The notes beneath the pieces were generated by a model. The model saw only the letters and a program-made list of their open reading frames with translations. It had not been told where the DNA came from and did not search any database. The translations under genes and the position numbers were made by a program. This document shows, one piece after another, positions 1 to 6,696 of a stretch of 64,000 bases of DNA (within the stretch, counting starts at the first letter, position 1; each line of letters begins with the position of its first letter). Source of the stretch: JADGGV01 sp035715725 (GTDB lineage Bacteria > Gemmatimonadota > Gemmatimonadetes > Longimicrobiales > RSA9); NCBI GenBank assembly GCA_035715725.1, contig DASTKT010000059.1, forward strand, positions 1 to 64,000. Reading direction: 5' to 3'.

Positions 1-197
1 CGCCAGGCCATGTACTCCACGAAGCGCGTCTTCCCGCAGCCGGTCGGCCCCTTCAGCATGACGTCGAGGCCCCGGCGGTGACACTGCTCGAAGAGGGCCA
101 CCTCGTCGCCCACGGGGAGGTAGTACGGCTCCGCGTGCAGCGAGCGCAGCCCCTGCGGGACGCACGGGCGCAGCAGCGTGGTCTGCGGCGAGCTCAC
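1..197 (-). CDS. norQ: NorQ/CbbQ-family MoxR AAA+ ATPase, N-terminal part (runs off window)
   Basis: Only the first 65 or so residues are present; the gene continues beyond the left edge. The reading frame gives EPYYLPVGDEVALFE, then MLKGPTGCGKTRFVEYMAWR, a Walker A motif in the form typical of NorQ/NirQ/CbbQ ATPases, which activate nitric oxide reductase or RuBisCO by metal insertion or remodelling. I chose the GTG at 197, four bases after the norB stop; no ATG precedes the conserved region. Adjacency to norB makes NorQ, rather than CbbQ, the likely identity; NorQ is thought to work with a VWA partner (NorD), which would lie outside the window. Confidence 0.85.
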   Translation of the reverse strand, partial: MSSPQTTLLRPCVPQGLRSLHAEPYYLPVGDEVALFEQCHRRGLDVMLKGPTGCGKTRFVEYMAW

Positions 198-201
198 GGC
201 G

Positions 202-1572
202 TCACGCCTCCGCCGCCTCGGCCTCCGCCGCCGGCCACGGCGCCGGCTCGCGGTGGCCTCGCGGCATCAGGAAGAAGAAGTCGTAGAGGTAGAGCGCCAC
301 CCCGACGCTGAAGAGGATCCCGGTCAGCAGCAGCATGAGGAAGTGCACCTGGATCTTCTGCTGCGTCTCCAGGTAGCCGAGCCCGATGATCCGCTCGAGG
401 TAGGTCTGCGTGATCCCCGCCGTGGCGAACGCCATGGTCATGCCGAACATCCCGGCCGCCTGCAGCCAGAACGCCCAGAGCCCGATCGCCGTCTCGTGCT
501 CCTCGTGCGGCCGGCCGAAGAGGATCGGGGATGCGTACGTGATCACCGCGAGCACGATCATGACGTAGGCGCCGAAGAAGGCCATGTGGCCGTGCATCGC
601 CGTGATCATGGTGCCGTGCGTCCACTTGTTGACCGACGGCCAGGTGTGCGCGAGCCCCAGGATCCCGGCGCCGAGCGCCGAGAAGACGACGCTCCCCAGC
701 GTCCAGTGCACGGCCATGCGGTTCGGGTGCGCGAGCCCCGTGCGCCGCGTGGCGGAGTAGGCGTAGATGGCCATGGCCAGGAACGCCAGCGGCTCGAGCG
801 CGCTGAAGATGCCGCCGATCGGCAGCCAGTACGCCGGCACGCCGATCCAGAAGTAGTGGTGCGCGGTCCCCAGGATCCCGGAGATGAAGGTGAGCGCCAC
901 GATGACGTAGAGCCACTTCTCCATGACCTCCCTGTCCGCGCCGGAGAGGCGGATCAGGAGGTACGCCAGCAGCCCGCCCTGGATCATCTCCCATACGCCC
1001 TCGACCCACAGGTGCACCGTCCACCAGCGGTAGAAGATGCTCACCGTGTAGTTGTCGAACTCGAGGAGCGCCGGGAGGTAGAGGATGGCCGCGCCGGCGA
1101 GCCCCGCCACCATCACGCCCGCCGTCGTCGTGAGGCGGCGCGCCTTCCAGATCGTCATCCCCAGGTTGTAGAGGAACATGAGCATGACGACGACGATGGC
1201 GATCTTCACCGGGAAGGGCTGCTCGAGCAGCTTGTTCCCCGCCGTCCAGCCGAAGAGATAGCCGACCACCGCCGTCACGCCCGCCGCCGTCCACAGCCCG
1301 AGCTGCCAGTACGCCAGCCTCGGCGAGTACAGCTCCGCGCGCGATTCCTCCGGCACCAGCCAGTACGCCGCCCCCATGAAGCCCGTCAGCACCCACACGA
1401 TCAGCAGGTTCGTGTGGATCGCCTTCGCCACGTCGAAGGGGAGGAAGGAGCGGATCGGGTCCGGGCCCAGGTACTTCGCGATCGCAAGGAGCCCGAACAC
1501 CATCTGCAGGCCGTAGAGGAGGAGCGCCACCACCCAGTACGGATACGCCACCGCCTGTGTCCGGTACCGCAT
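202..1572 (-). CDS. norB: Nitric oxide reductase subunit B (haem-copper superfamily)
   Basis: Catalytic subunit of cytochrome c-dependent NO reductase, reducing two NO to N2O at a haem b3/FeB site in the inner membrane. The 456-aa protein has about 12 hydrophobic helices and every expected ligand: His53 in AIHTNLL, His187 and Glu191/Glu195 in WWTVHLWVEGVWE, the His238-His239 pair in GTAHHYFWIG, and His327/His329 in MHGHMAFFGAY. There is no fused quinol-oxidase domain, so it is cNOR rather than qNOR, consistent with norC just upstream (9-nt gap). norQ follows after four bases. The start is an ATG right after the norC stop. Identification is firm. Confidence 0.95.
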   Translation of the reverse strand: MRYRTQAVAYPYWVVALLLYGLQMVFGLLAIAKYLGPDPIRSFLPFDVAKAIHTNLLIVWVLTGFMGAAYWLVPEESRAELYSPRLAYWQLGLWTAAGVTAVVGYLFGWTAGNKLLEQPFPVKIAIVVVMLMFLYNLGMTIWKARRLTTTAGVMVAGLAGAAILYLPALLEFDNYTVSIFYRWWTVHLWVEGVWEMIQGGLLAYLLIRLSGADREVMEKWLYVIVALTFISGILGTAHHYFWIGVPAYWLPIGGIFSALEPLAFLAMAIYAYSATRRTGLAHPNRMAVHWTLGSVVFSALGAGILGLAHTWPSVNKWTHGTMITAMHGHMAFFGAYVMIVLAVITYASPILFGRPHEEHETAIGLWAFWLQAAGMFGMTMAFATAGITQTYLERIIGLGYLETQQKIQVHFLMLLLTGILFSVGVALYLYDFFFLMPRGHREPAPWPAAEAEAAEA

Positions 1573-1581
1573 GTCCCCTCC

Positions 1582-2400
1582 CTACTTCAGGGTCATCAGG
1601 TAGGCCACGAGCTCGTCCACCTGCCGCGGCTCGAGCGTCCGCGCGAAGTCCGCCGGCATGAGCGAACGGCCGCCGCTCGAGAACGTGGGCCCCTGCACCA
1701 CGTACGCGTTCGGGTCCAGGATCGACTCGCGCAGGTAGCCCTCCGCGTCCTTCGCCTGGCCATGGTAGTCCGGGCTCTTCACCCGCTGCGCCGCCGTCGT
1801 CGCCGCGTTCGCCAGCGATGGCCCCACCAGGTTCACGCCCGGCGCGGTCGAGTGGCAGGCGAAGCACCCCGGCGGCGTCCGCCGGAACAGCGCCTCGCCC
1901 AGCGCCACCGGATCGGTCGACGCAGGCTGCGGCGGCGCCGCGCCCAGCGCCGCCGTCCCCGGGATCGCCGCACCCGACACCAGGATCGGCCGCGGCGGCC
2001 ACCCCTGCGTGTCGATGTGGCTCACCCAGTCCAGGAACGCGATGAGCTCGTCGATCTCCCGGTCGCTCAGGTTCAGCGTCGGCATCAGCCGCCGGTCGCG
2101 CTCCTCCGAGTAGAACTTCGACGGGTCCTTCAGGAACGCCTTCAGGTACGCCGCCCCCCGCTGCTGCGTGATCTTCGTCAGGTCCGGCGCGAAGTACGCA
2201 CCCTCCCCGAGCAGCGTGTGGCAGTTGATGCAGTTCTTCCGGTGCCACACATGCTTCCCCGCGACCACATCCGCCGTGATCCGGTCCGAGTGCGTCAACC
2301 TCGGGAATTGCCGATGACTGTCGATCGTGAGCGCCAGGAAGATCGCGGTGAACACGCCCGTGCCGGCGTAGAAGAAGGCGCGCGTCTGTCGCTTGGTCAT
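1582..2400 (-). CDS. norC: Nitric oxide reductase subunit C with a second cytochrome c domain
   Basis: Membrane-anchored cytochrome c that feeds electrons to NorB. Residues 8-25 form a single uncleaved N-terminal helix. The first haem site is CINCH (C57, C60, H61) with Met106 as probable axial ligand, the normal NorC domain. The protein is 272 aa instead of the usual 150 or so: after a Pro/Ala linker (about 140-162) it carries a second c-type domain with CFACH (C179, C182, H183) and a candidate ligand Met248 in SLMPADF. This looks like a fusion of NorC with the kind of soluble mono-haem cytochrome that normally donates electrons to it. It sits between a 46-aa membrane peptide gene and norB. 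Confidence 0.92.
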   Translation of the reverse strand: MTKRQTRAFFYAGTGVFTAIFLALTIDSHRQFPRLTHSDRITADVVAGKHVWHRKNCINCHTLLGEGAYFAPDLTKITQQRGAAYLKAFLKDPSKFYSEERDRRLMPTLNLSDREIDELIAFLDWVSHIDTQGWPPRPILVSGAAIPGTAALGAAPPQPASTDPVALGEALFRRTPPGCFACHSTAPGVNLVGPSLANAATTAAQRVKSPDYHGQAKDAEGYLRESILDPNAYVVQGPTFSSGGRSLMPADFARTLEPRQVDELVAYLMTLK

Positions 2401-2410
2401 GCGCCGCCTC

Positions 2411-2551
2411 CTACACGCCGATGTGGCCGAAGTAGCGTACGCCGATCCACGCCGAGTAGACCACGGCGACGAGCATGAGCGCGAGGACGAGAAGGCCGAG
2501 CGCGCGCGTGAGGCCGAGCCCGGATGGCGGGGCGGGTGGACCCTGCATCAT
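2411..2551 (-). CDS. Small single-span membrane protein leading the nor operon (46 aa)
   Basis: A short gene with a good ribosome binding site (GGAGGT, 4 nt before ATG) begins MMQGPPAPPSGLGLTRALG and ends YFGHIGV. Residues about 19-38 form one hydrophobic helix (LLVLALMLVAVVYSAWIG). The stop lies 10 nt before norC, so the two are almost certainly co-transcribed. I do not recognise the family. By position and size it resembles the small CcoQ-like or subunit IV-like peptides that accompany haem-copper oxidases, and it may stabilise NorBC; that is inference. It could start at either of two adjacent ATG codons. Confidence 0.7.
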   Translation of the reverse strand: MMQGPPAPPSGLGLTRALGLLVLALMLVAVVYSAWIGVRYFGHIGV

Positions 2552-2782
2552 CGCACCTCCGTCGCGAAGCGAGTGCGCGAGGCCGACTATCGAATGTCGA
2601 CTGGCTAATGGTGATCAGGGCCCGGGCGCGCGAAGCAAGTTCCGTGCTTTCGCTGGCCGCGCCGGGCCGGTCGCTCACGGCGCCGCCGGACCCACGGCGG
2701 ATTCTCGTCGGGGTCGTGCGCGCCGCCCCCGACCACGCCTTCCCGGCGCCACCGCCTCCCTGCCCGCCCGCCGCCGCGCTTC

Positions 2783-2812
2783 TTGACACGTCCGCCCCGG
2801 CGCGGGTAGAAT
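2783..2812 (+). promoter_or_regulatory. Sigma-70 type promoter of the FTR1 gene
   Basis: TTGACA (2783-2788), an 18-nt spacer and TAGAAT (2807-2812) make a near-consensus promoter, the best in the window. Transcription would begin around 2818-2820, inside a Fur-like palindrome. The ATG at 2811 overlaps the -10 box and so cannot be the translation start. Confidence 0.75.
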
Positions 2813-2819
2813 GCACGCG

Positions 2820-2836
2820 TTGAGAATGACTCTCAA
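2820..2836. promoter_or_regulatory. Fur-like operator over the FTR1 transcription start
   Basis: The 17-nt perfect palindrome TTGAGAATGACTCTCAA contains TGAGAAT-G-ACTCTCA, which matches the 7-1-7 Fur consensus (TGATAAT-n-ATTATCA) at 11 of 14 arm positions. It covers the predicted +1 of a gene for iron uptake, the expected place for an iron-responsive repressor. DtxR/IdeR-type or MntR-type repressors are the alternatives. Confidence 0.65.
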
Positions 2837-2840
2837 AGCC

Positions 2841-3863
2841 ATGCGCACCCCTAGCTTCGGAGCTCCGTTGGCCGAGACGAACTCCTCCCGCAGCCGAGCG
2901 CGCACCGCCGTCGCGACGCTCCTGACGACGGGCGCGCTGCTCGTGGCCGCGGTGCTGATCTGGCAGATCCTGGCGGCGGCGGGTGCGCCGGACCCGCTGG
3001 CGCCGGGGACGGGGCGGACGGCGGCGGTGCTGGACATCGGGGTGCTGGTGTTCCGGGAGGGGCTGGAATGCATCCTGGTGCTGGCGGCGATCACGGCGAG
3101 CATGGTGGGGGAGACGCGGGCGCACCGGCGGCCGGTGGCGGCGGGGGCGGGGCTGGGGTTCGGGGCGACGCTGGTGACGTGGCTGGTCGCGGTCGGGATC
3201 ATGGACAGCCTGGCGGAGAACGTGTCGGCGCTGGACCTGCAGGCGGCGACGGGGCTGCTGGCGATCGTGGTGCTGCTGGTGGTGATGAACTGGTTCTTCC
3301 ACAAGGCGTACTGGACGGGGTGGATCGGCTTCCACAACCGGCGGAAGAAGGAGATCCTGAAGACGGCGGCGGGGCCGGCGGGCTCGCGGCGGAAGCTGCT
3401 TCTCGGCCTCGGCCTGCTCGGCTTCACGTCGATGTACCGTGAGGGCTTCGAGGTCGTGCTGTTCCTGCAGAGCTACCGGCTGAAGCTGGGGGGGACGCCG
3501 GTGCTGAACGGAGTGCTCGTGGGGCTGCTGCTGACGACGGTGGTGGGGGCGCTGACGTTCGTGGCGAACCGGCGGCTGCCGTACCGGAAGATGCTGGTCT
3601 TCACGGGGGTGATGCTGGGTGGGGTGCTCCTGGTGATGGTGGGGGAGCAGGTGCAGGAGATGCAGCTCGCGCACTGGCTGCCGGTGACGGAGATCCCGGC
3701 GCTGGCGCGGGTGATCCCGGGGTGGATGGAGCTGTGGTTCGCGGTCTTCCCGACGGTGGAGACGCTGCTGGCGCAGCTCGGCGCGGCACTGCTGGTTCTC
3801 GGCTCCTACTTCCTGGTCCAGCTCCGGCTCTCACCGCTGAAGCGAGGGACGGCGGCGGCGTAG
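2841..3863 (+). CDS. FTR1-family high-affinity iron permease
   Basis: Polytopic inner-membrane permease related to Ftr1p/EfeU, which moves ferric iron released by a partner oxidase or binding protein. Both diagnostic REGLE-type motifs are present: FREGLECIL (R72-E76) and YREGFEVVLFL (R200-E204), each within a hydrophobic helix; about seven helices follow an N-terminal anchor at 22-45. Length is 340 aa from the ATG at 2841, the first start downstream of the promoter and Fur-like box. A TTG at 2868 with a better-placed purine stretch is the alternative start. No EfeO/EfeB partner is adjacent. Expected to be repressed under iron sufficiency; a strong terminator hairpin lies 110 nt downstream. 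Confidence 0.88.
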   Translation: MRTPSFGAPLAETNSSRSRARTAVATLLTTGALLVAAVLIWQILAAAGAPDPLAPGTGRTAAVLDIGVLVFREGLECILVLAAITASMVGETRAHRRPVAAGAGLGFGATLVTWLVAVGIMDSLAENVSALDLQAATGLLAIVVLLVVMNWFFHKAYWTGWIGFHNRRKKEILKTAAGPAGSRRKLLLGLGLLGFTSMYREGFEVVLFLQSYRLKLGGTPVLNGVLVGLLLTTVVGALTFVANRRLPYRKMLVFTGVMLGGVLLVMVGEQVQEMQLAHWLPVTEIPALARVIPGWMELWFAVFPTVETLLAQLGAALLVLGSYFLVQLRLSPLKRGTAAA

Positions 3864-3973
3864 GAAGTCCACCGCCCGCGTCACGTTCGCGGGCACTCCG
3901 AGGTCCGAGGATCGCACGCGAAGTCTCGGAGCCGCGGAGGCTGGCCGGGCGGCGAAGAGTTACCCGGGGATGT

Positions 3974-4013
3974 GAACGGCGCCCGGTGGGGAGCAACCCA
4001 CCGGGCGCCGTTC
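3974..4013. terminator. Perfect 17-bp hairpin downstream of the FTR1 gene
   Basis: Arms 3974-3990 and 3997-4013 are exact reverse complements (GAACGGCGCCCGGTGGG) around a 6-nt loop. There is no long T run, only TTCGTT, as is common in GC-rich genomes. It would end the FTR1 transcript and, from the other strand, shield the PepSY gene. Confidence 0.6.
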
Positions 4014-4130
4014 GTTCCGGGAGCGGTGTCGATCTCGATCGCGCGCCCGACGACGGGCCCGAGCCCAGCGCCGCGGGCGCGGAGCCGGAGCCCGGCCTCA
4101 CGTCCGCGGGCGGCCCGAGCTCCAAAAAAT

Positions 4131-4293
4131 CTCACACGGAGCCACGGAGACGCGGAGGGGGACCACACCCTTCCGGCCGCACCCCGAGTCGCCGGCGTAC
4201 GCCGGACATGACATCACAGGGGGGTGCGTTCCCCCGGCGAGCTTCCGCCGCCCGCCACTCCTCTGCGCCCTCTGCGCCTCTGCGGTGAGAATT
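4131..4293. repeat. Inverted-repeat element A (CGCAGAGG family, diverged)
   Basis: The gene-free stretch 3864-4412 holds the terminator hairpin and this element. Its left end reads CACGGAGCCACGGAGACGCG and its right end contains CTCTGCGCCTCTGCGGTGAG, so the two ends are diverged inverted copies of the same motif that bounds the elements at 14.5 and 36.3 kb. Between them is a small hairpin (GGGGG/CCCCC, about 4219-4235). It lacks the conserved 40-nt core seen in the other two. No coding potential. Confidence 0.55.
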
Positions 4294-4412
4294 TCCGTTC
4301 CCGCACGCAGTCGTTCCCGCGAACGCCGATGAACGCCGCCAGCCGGGCTCGGGCTCCGCGCCCCGCGCGGGACCCGGCCGGCGGGCCGACTCGTTCCCGG
4401 CGACGGCGTCGC

Positions 4413-4976
4413 TCAGCCCTCGTGCTTCTGCCGGAGCACCCGGCCGGTGTTCGCGTCGATCAGGACTTCCGCGTGGCCGGGGCCGGCGGTGTCGAGGTCG
4501 ATCTCCCAGACGAGCACGCCGTTCTCGGTCTCGAGGTCCACGTCCTTGATCGGCGCGTTCGGGACCTGCCGCCGTGCGATCTCCCGTGCCCGCCGCTCCG
4601 AGATCTTCGGGTGCATGTGCTCGACTTCGTCCCCGTTGAACACGCGGTCGACGGTCTTGCCGATTTCGCTCGTGACGGTGCCGACGAGGTCGTCCTCGTG
4701 CTTGTTGGCGACGACGGCGCCGGTCCGGGCGTCGACGCGCACCTCCTGGTGCCCGGGGCCCGGCGTCTCGATGTCGAACTCGTAGACCAGGATGCCGTCC
4801 TTGGTCTTGAGCTTCGTGGACTTGATTCCCTGGTTGTTCGGCACGCGGGCCAGCGCGATGGCCTGGGCCCGCTGCATCGACATTCGGGCCGGCGGGGCGG
4901 GCTGCTGGGCCGCGAGCGCCCCCGCGCCGGCCGTGCCGAGGCCGAGGGCCAGCGCGAAGGTCGTCAGCATCTTCAT
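4413..4976 (-). CDS. Secreted protein with two PepSY domains
   Basis: A 187-aa protein with a signal peptide (residues 1-23, cleavage near ALAAQQ) and two PepSY repeats, about 35-95 and 120-185. Each contains the typical block: ILVYEFDIETPGPGHQEVRV...GAVV and VLVWEIDLDTAGPGHAEVLI...GRVL. PepSY domains are known as inhibitory or chaperone-like modules in propeptides of M4 peptidases and in free-standing periplasmic proteins; the target here is unknown. The start ATG is preceded by GGAGGT. It is transcribed alone and points away from mocA, 227 nt upstream. The 227-nt gap contains no gene. Confidence 0.8.
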   Translation of the reverse strand: MKMLTTFALALGLGTAGAGALAAQQPAPPARMSMQRAQAIALARVPNNQGIKSTKLKTKDGILVYEFDIETPGPGHQEVRVDARTGAVVANKHEDDLVGTVTSEIGKTVDRVFNGDEVEHMHPKISERRAREIARRQVPNAPIKDVDLETENGVLVWEIDLDTAGPGHAEVLIDANTGRVLRQKHEG

Positions 4977-5203
4977 CGTTCACCTCCTGAGACCACACCG
5001 CGGACGGCCCGGGACGGTCCCGGGCCGGGCACGCCGTACCGCGCGGCTCCCCCCCGCGCACCGTCGGCGGGCGTGCCGGAATCGCGTCCGGACTCGACGT
5101 CCGGCAGGTCCCAGGGGTGCAGACCTCGTACCGGCGGCGCCGGCTGGCGGCATCCGTGGCCCGGCCCACCCGTCCGCGGGCGGCGGGCACTGCGCCGGGC
5201 GCC

Positions 5204-5824
5204 TCAGCGTCGCTCGAGGAGGAGGCGCGCGTACTCGGCCGGCGTGTCCACGTCCGGAGGTGGGGGAAACTCGAAGCGGACCCGCTCGACGCGGGCGGGG
5301 TCGGCCGCCACGATCCGGCGGGCGCCGACGTCGCCACGGAGGCGGAGCAGCTCGGGGAAGACGGAGCGGTCGAAGACGACGGGGTTGCCGCGGACGCCGG
5401 CGTAGTCGGGGGCGACGATCGGCGCCGAGCCCGCCCGGTAGGCGGCGACCAGGCGCCCGACGACCTCCGGCGTGACCGCCGGCTGGTCGCCGAGCGCGAC
5501 GAGGGCGGCGTCGGCGCCGGCCGCGACGGCGCGCATGCCGACGCGCAGCGAGCCGCTCAGCCCGGCCGACCAGCGGCGGTTCGGGGCGAAGCGGACGGGC
5601 AGCCCCGCCAGCGCCGCGCACACCGCCGCCGCCTCGCGGCCGACCACGACGACCAGCTCGAGGAGCGGCGCGGCCAGGAGGTGCTCGGCGGCGATCCGGA
5701 CCAGCGGCACGCCGTCCAGCGGAGCCAGCAACTTCTGGCTGCCGAAGCGGCGGGACGCGCCCGCGGCCAGGAGCACGGCCGAGACGGCCGTGCGCCGGCT
5801 CGCGGGCGTGTCCGGCGGGCTCAA
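5204..5824 (-). CDS. mocA: MocA-like molybdenum cofactor cytidylyltransferase
   Basis: Nucleotidyltransferase of the MobA/MocA fold, 206 aa. The N-terminal block AVLLAAGASRRFGSQKLL is the nucleotide-binding loop, followed by PLVRIAAEHL, ALVALGDQPAVTPEVV (the GDQP/GDMP metal site) and GVRGNPVVFD. MocA adds CMP to molybdopterin to make the MCD cofactor of CO dehydrogenase and xanthine dehydrogenase-type enzymes, which fits its place as last gene of the hydroxylase island. The start is a TTG whose last bases overlap the stop of coxM-2 (TTGA), implying translational coupling; a GTG further in would remove part of the first strand. Confidence 0.82.
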   Translation of the reverse strand: MSPPDTPASRRTAVSAVLLAAGASRRFGSQKLLAPLDGVPLVRIAAEHLLAAPLLELVVVVGREAAAVCAALAGLPVRFAPNRRWSAGLSGSLRVGMRAVAAGADAALVALGDQPAVTPEVVGRLVAAYRAGSAPIVAPDYAGVRGNPVVFDRSVFPELLRLRGDVGARRIVAADPARVERVRFEFPPPPDVDTPAEYARLLLERR

Positions 5825-6693
5825 GCGCCGCGTGCGCGGGCCATCGCCCGCTCGACGGCCCGCCGCGTGTGCACGCGGACCAGGTTGGCCTGGTACTCGA
5901 CGGAGCCGCGCCGGCCCGCGTGCAGCATGAGCCCGTCGGTCGCGCCGTCCGCGGCCGCGGCGACGTCGCCGCCCGCCGCGTCCGTGCCGACCAGCGCCTG
6001 CTCGACGGCGGTCGCGCGCGTGGCGTGCGCCCCGACGCCCGTGAGCGCCACGCGCGCCCGGGCGATCCGGCCGTCGCCGCCGAGCGTGACGACGGCGGCC
6101 ACGCCCACGACCGCGAAGCGCGAGGCGGGGTGCGCGCGCTTCTCGTACGCGCCGCCCGTGCCCGGCGGCGGCACCGGGATGCGAACCTCGCGCAGCAGCT
6201 CGGTCGGCTCGAGCGCCGTGGTCAGGATCCCGCGGAAGAAGTCCGCCGCGGCGATGGTGCGCTCGCCGGTCGACCCGACCGCGATCAGCTCGGCGTCGAG
6301 CGCGAGCACGACGGCGGGGAGGTCCGCCGCCGGGTCGGCGTGGGCCAGGCTGCCGCCGATCGTGCCCATGGCCCGCACCTGCGGGTCGCCGATCGTGGCG
6401 GCGGCCTCGGCGAGGACCGGGACGGTGCGGCGGACGAGGTCCGACGTCTCCAGCTCGCGGTAGCGCGTGGCGGCGCCGATCCGGAGATGCCCATCCTCCT
6501 CCCGGATCCCGAGCAGCCCCGCGGCGTGGCGGATGTCGATCACGTGCGACGGCCGGGCCAGCCGCAGCTTCATGAGCGGCACGAGGCTGTGCCCGCCGGC
6601 CAGCAGCTTGGCGTCCTCGCCGTAGCGGGCCAGTAGCCGTTGCGCCTCCTCGGCGGTGGCGGCGTGATGGTACTCGAAGCTCGTCGCGTACAC
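5821..6693 (-). CDS. Molybdenum hydroxylase FAD subunit (second set, CoxM-like)
   Basis: Medium subunit that carries FAD and passes electrons from the iron-sulfur subunit to the quinone pool or another acceptor. The 290-aa protein shows both FAD motifs of the family: AGGHS (32-36) and TIGGS (111-115) within TIGGSLAHADPAAD. The C-terminal CO_deh_flav_C domain covers about 175-285. The gene lies 3 nt after the form II-like large subunit and overlaps mocA by 4 nt, so it belongs to the same operon. It pairs with the RGAGR-type large subunit, not with the true CO dehydrogenase, which has its own M subunit. Confidence 0.9.
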   Translation of the reverse strand: MYATSFEYHHAATAEEAQRLLARYGEDAKLLAGGHSLVPLMKLRLARPSHVIDIRHAAGLLGIREEDGHLRIGAATRYRELETSDLVRRTVPVLAEAAATIGDPQVRAMGTIGGSLAHADPAADLPAVVLALDAELIAVGSTGERTIAAADFFRGILTTALEPTELLREVRIPVPPPGTGGAYEKRAHPASRFAVVGVAAVVTLGGDGRIARARVALTGVGAHATRATAVEQALVGTDAAGGDVAAAADGATDGLMLHAGRRGSVEYQANLVRVHTRRAVERAMARARGA

Positions 6694-6696
6694 GGC

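Noticed and set aside
178..2478. 766-aa open frame on the plus strand over norB-norC
   Set aside because: Antisense to two firmly identified genes; the translation is Arg/Glu/His-rich without domains, a by-product of high GC content.
2552..2640. NsrR or FNR/NNR binding site upstream of the nor cluster
   Set aside because: The region has only AGTCG direct repeats around GACATTCGAT; no TTGAT-N4-ATCAA or NsrR palindrome of convincing quality.
2811..2840. ATG at 2811 as the start of the FTR1 gene
   Set aside because: It overlaps the -10 box (TAGAAT) of the predicted promoter, so it would not be in the transcript; the ATG at 2841 is preferred.
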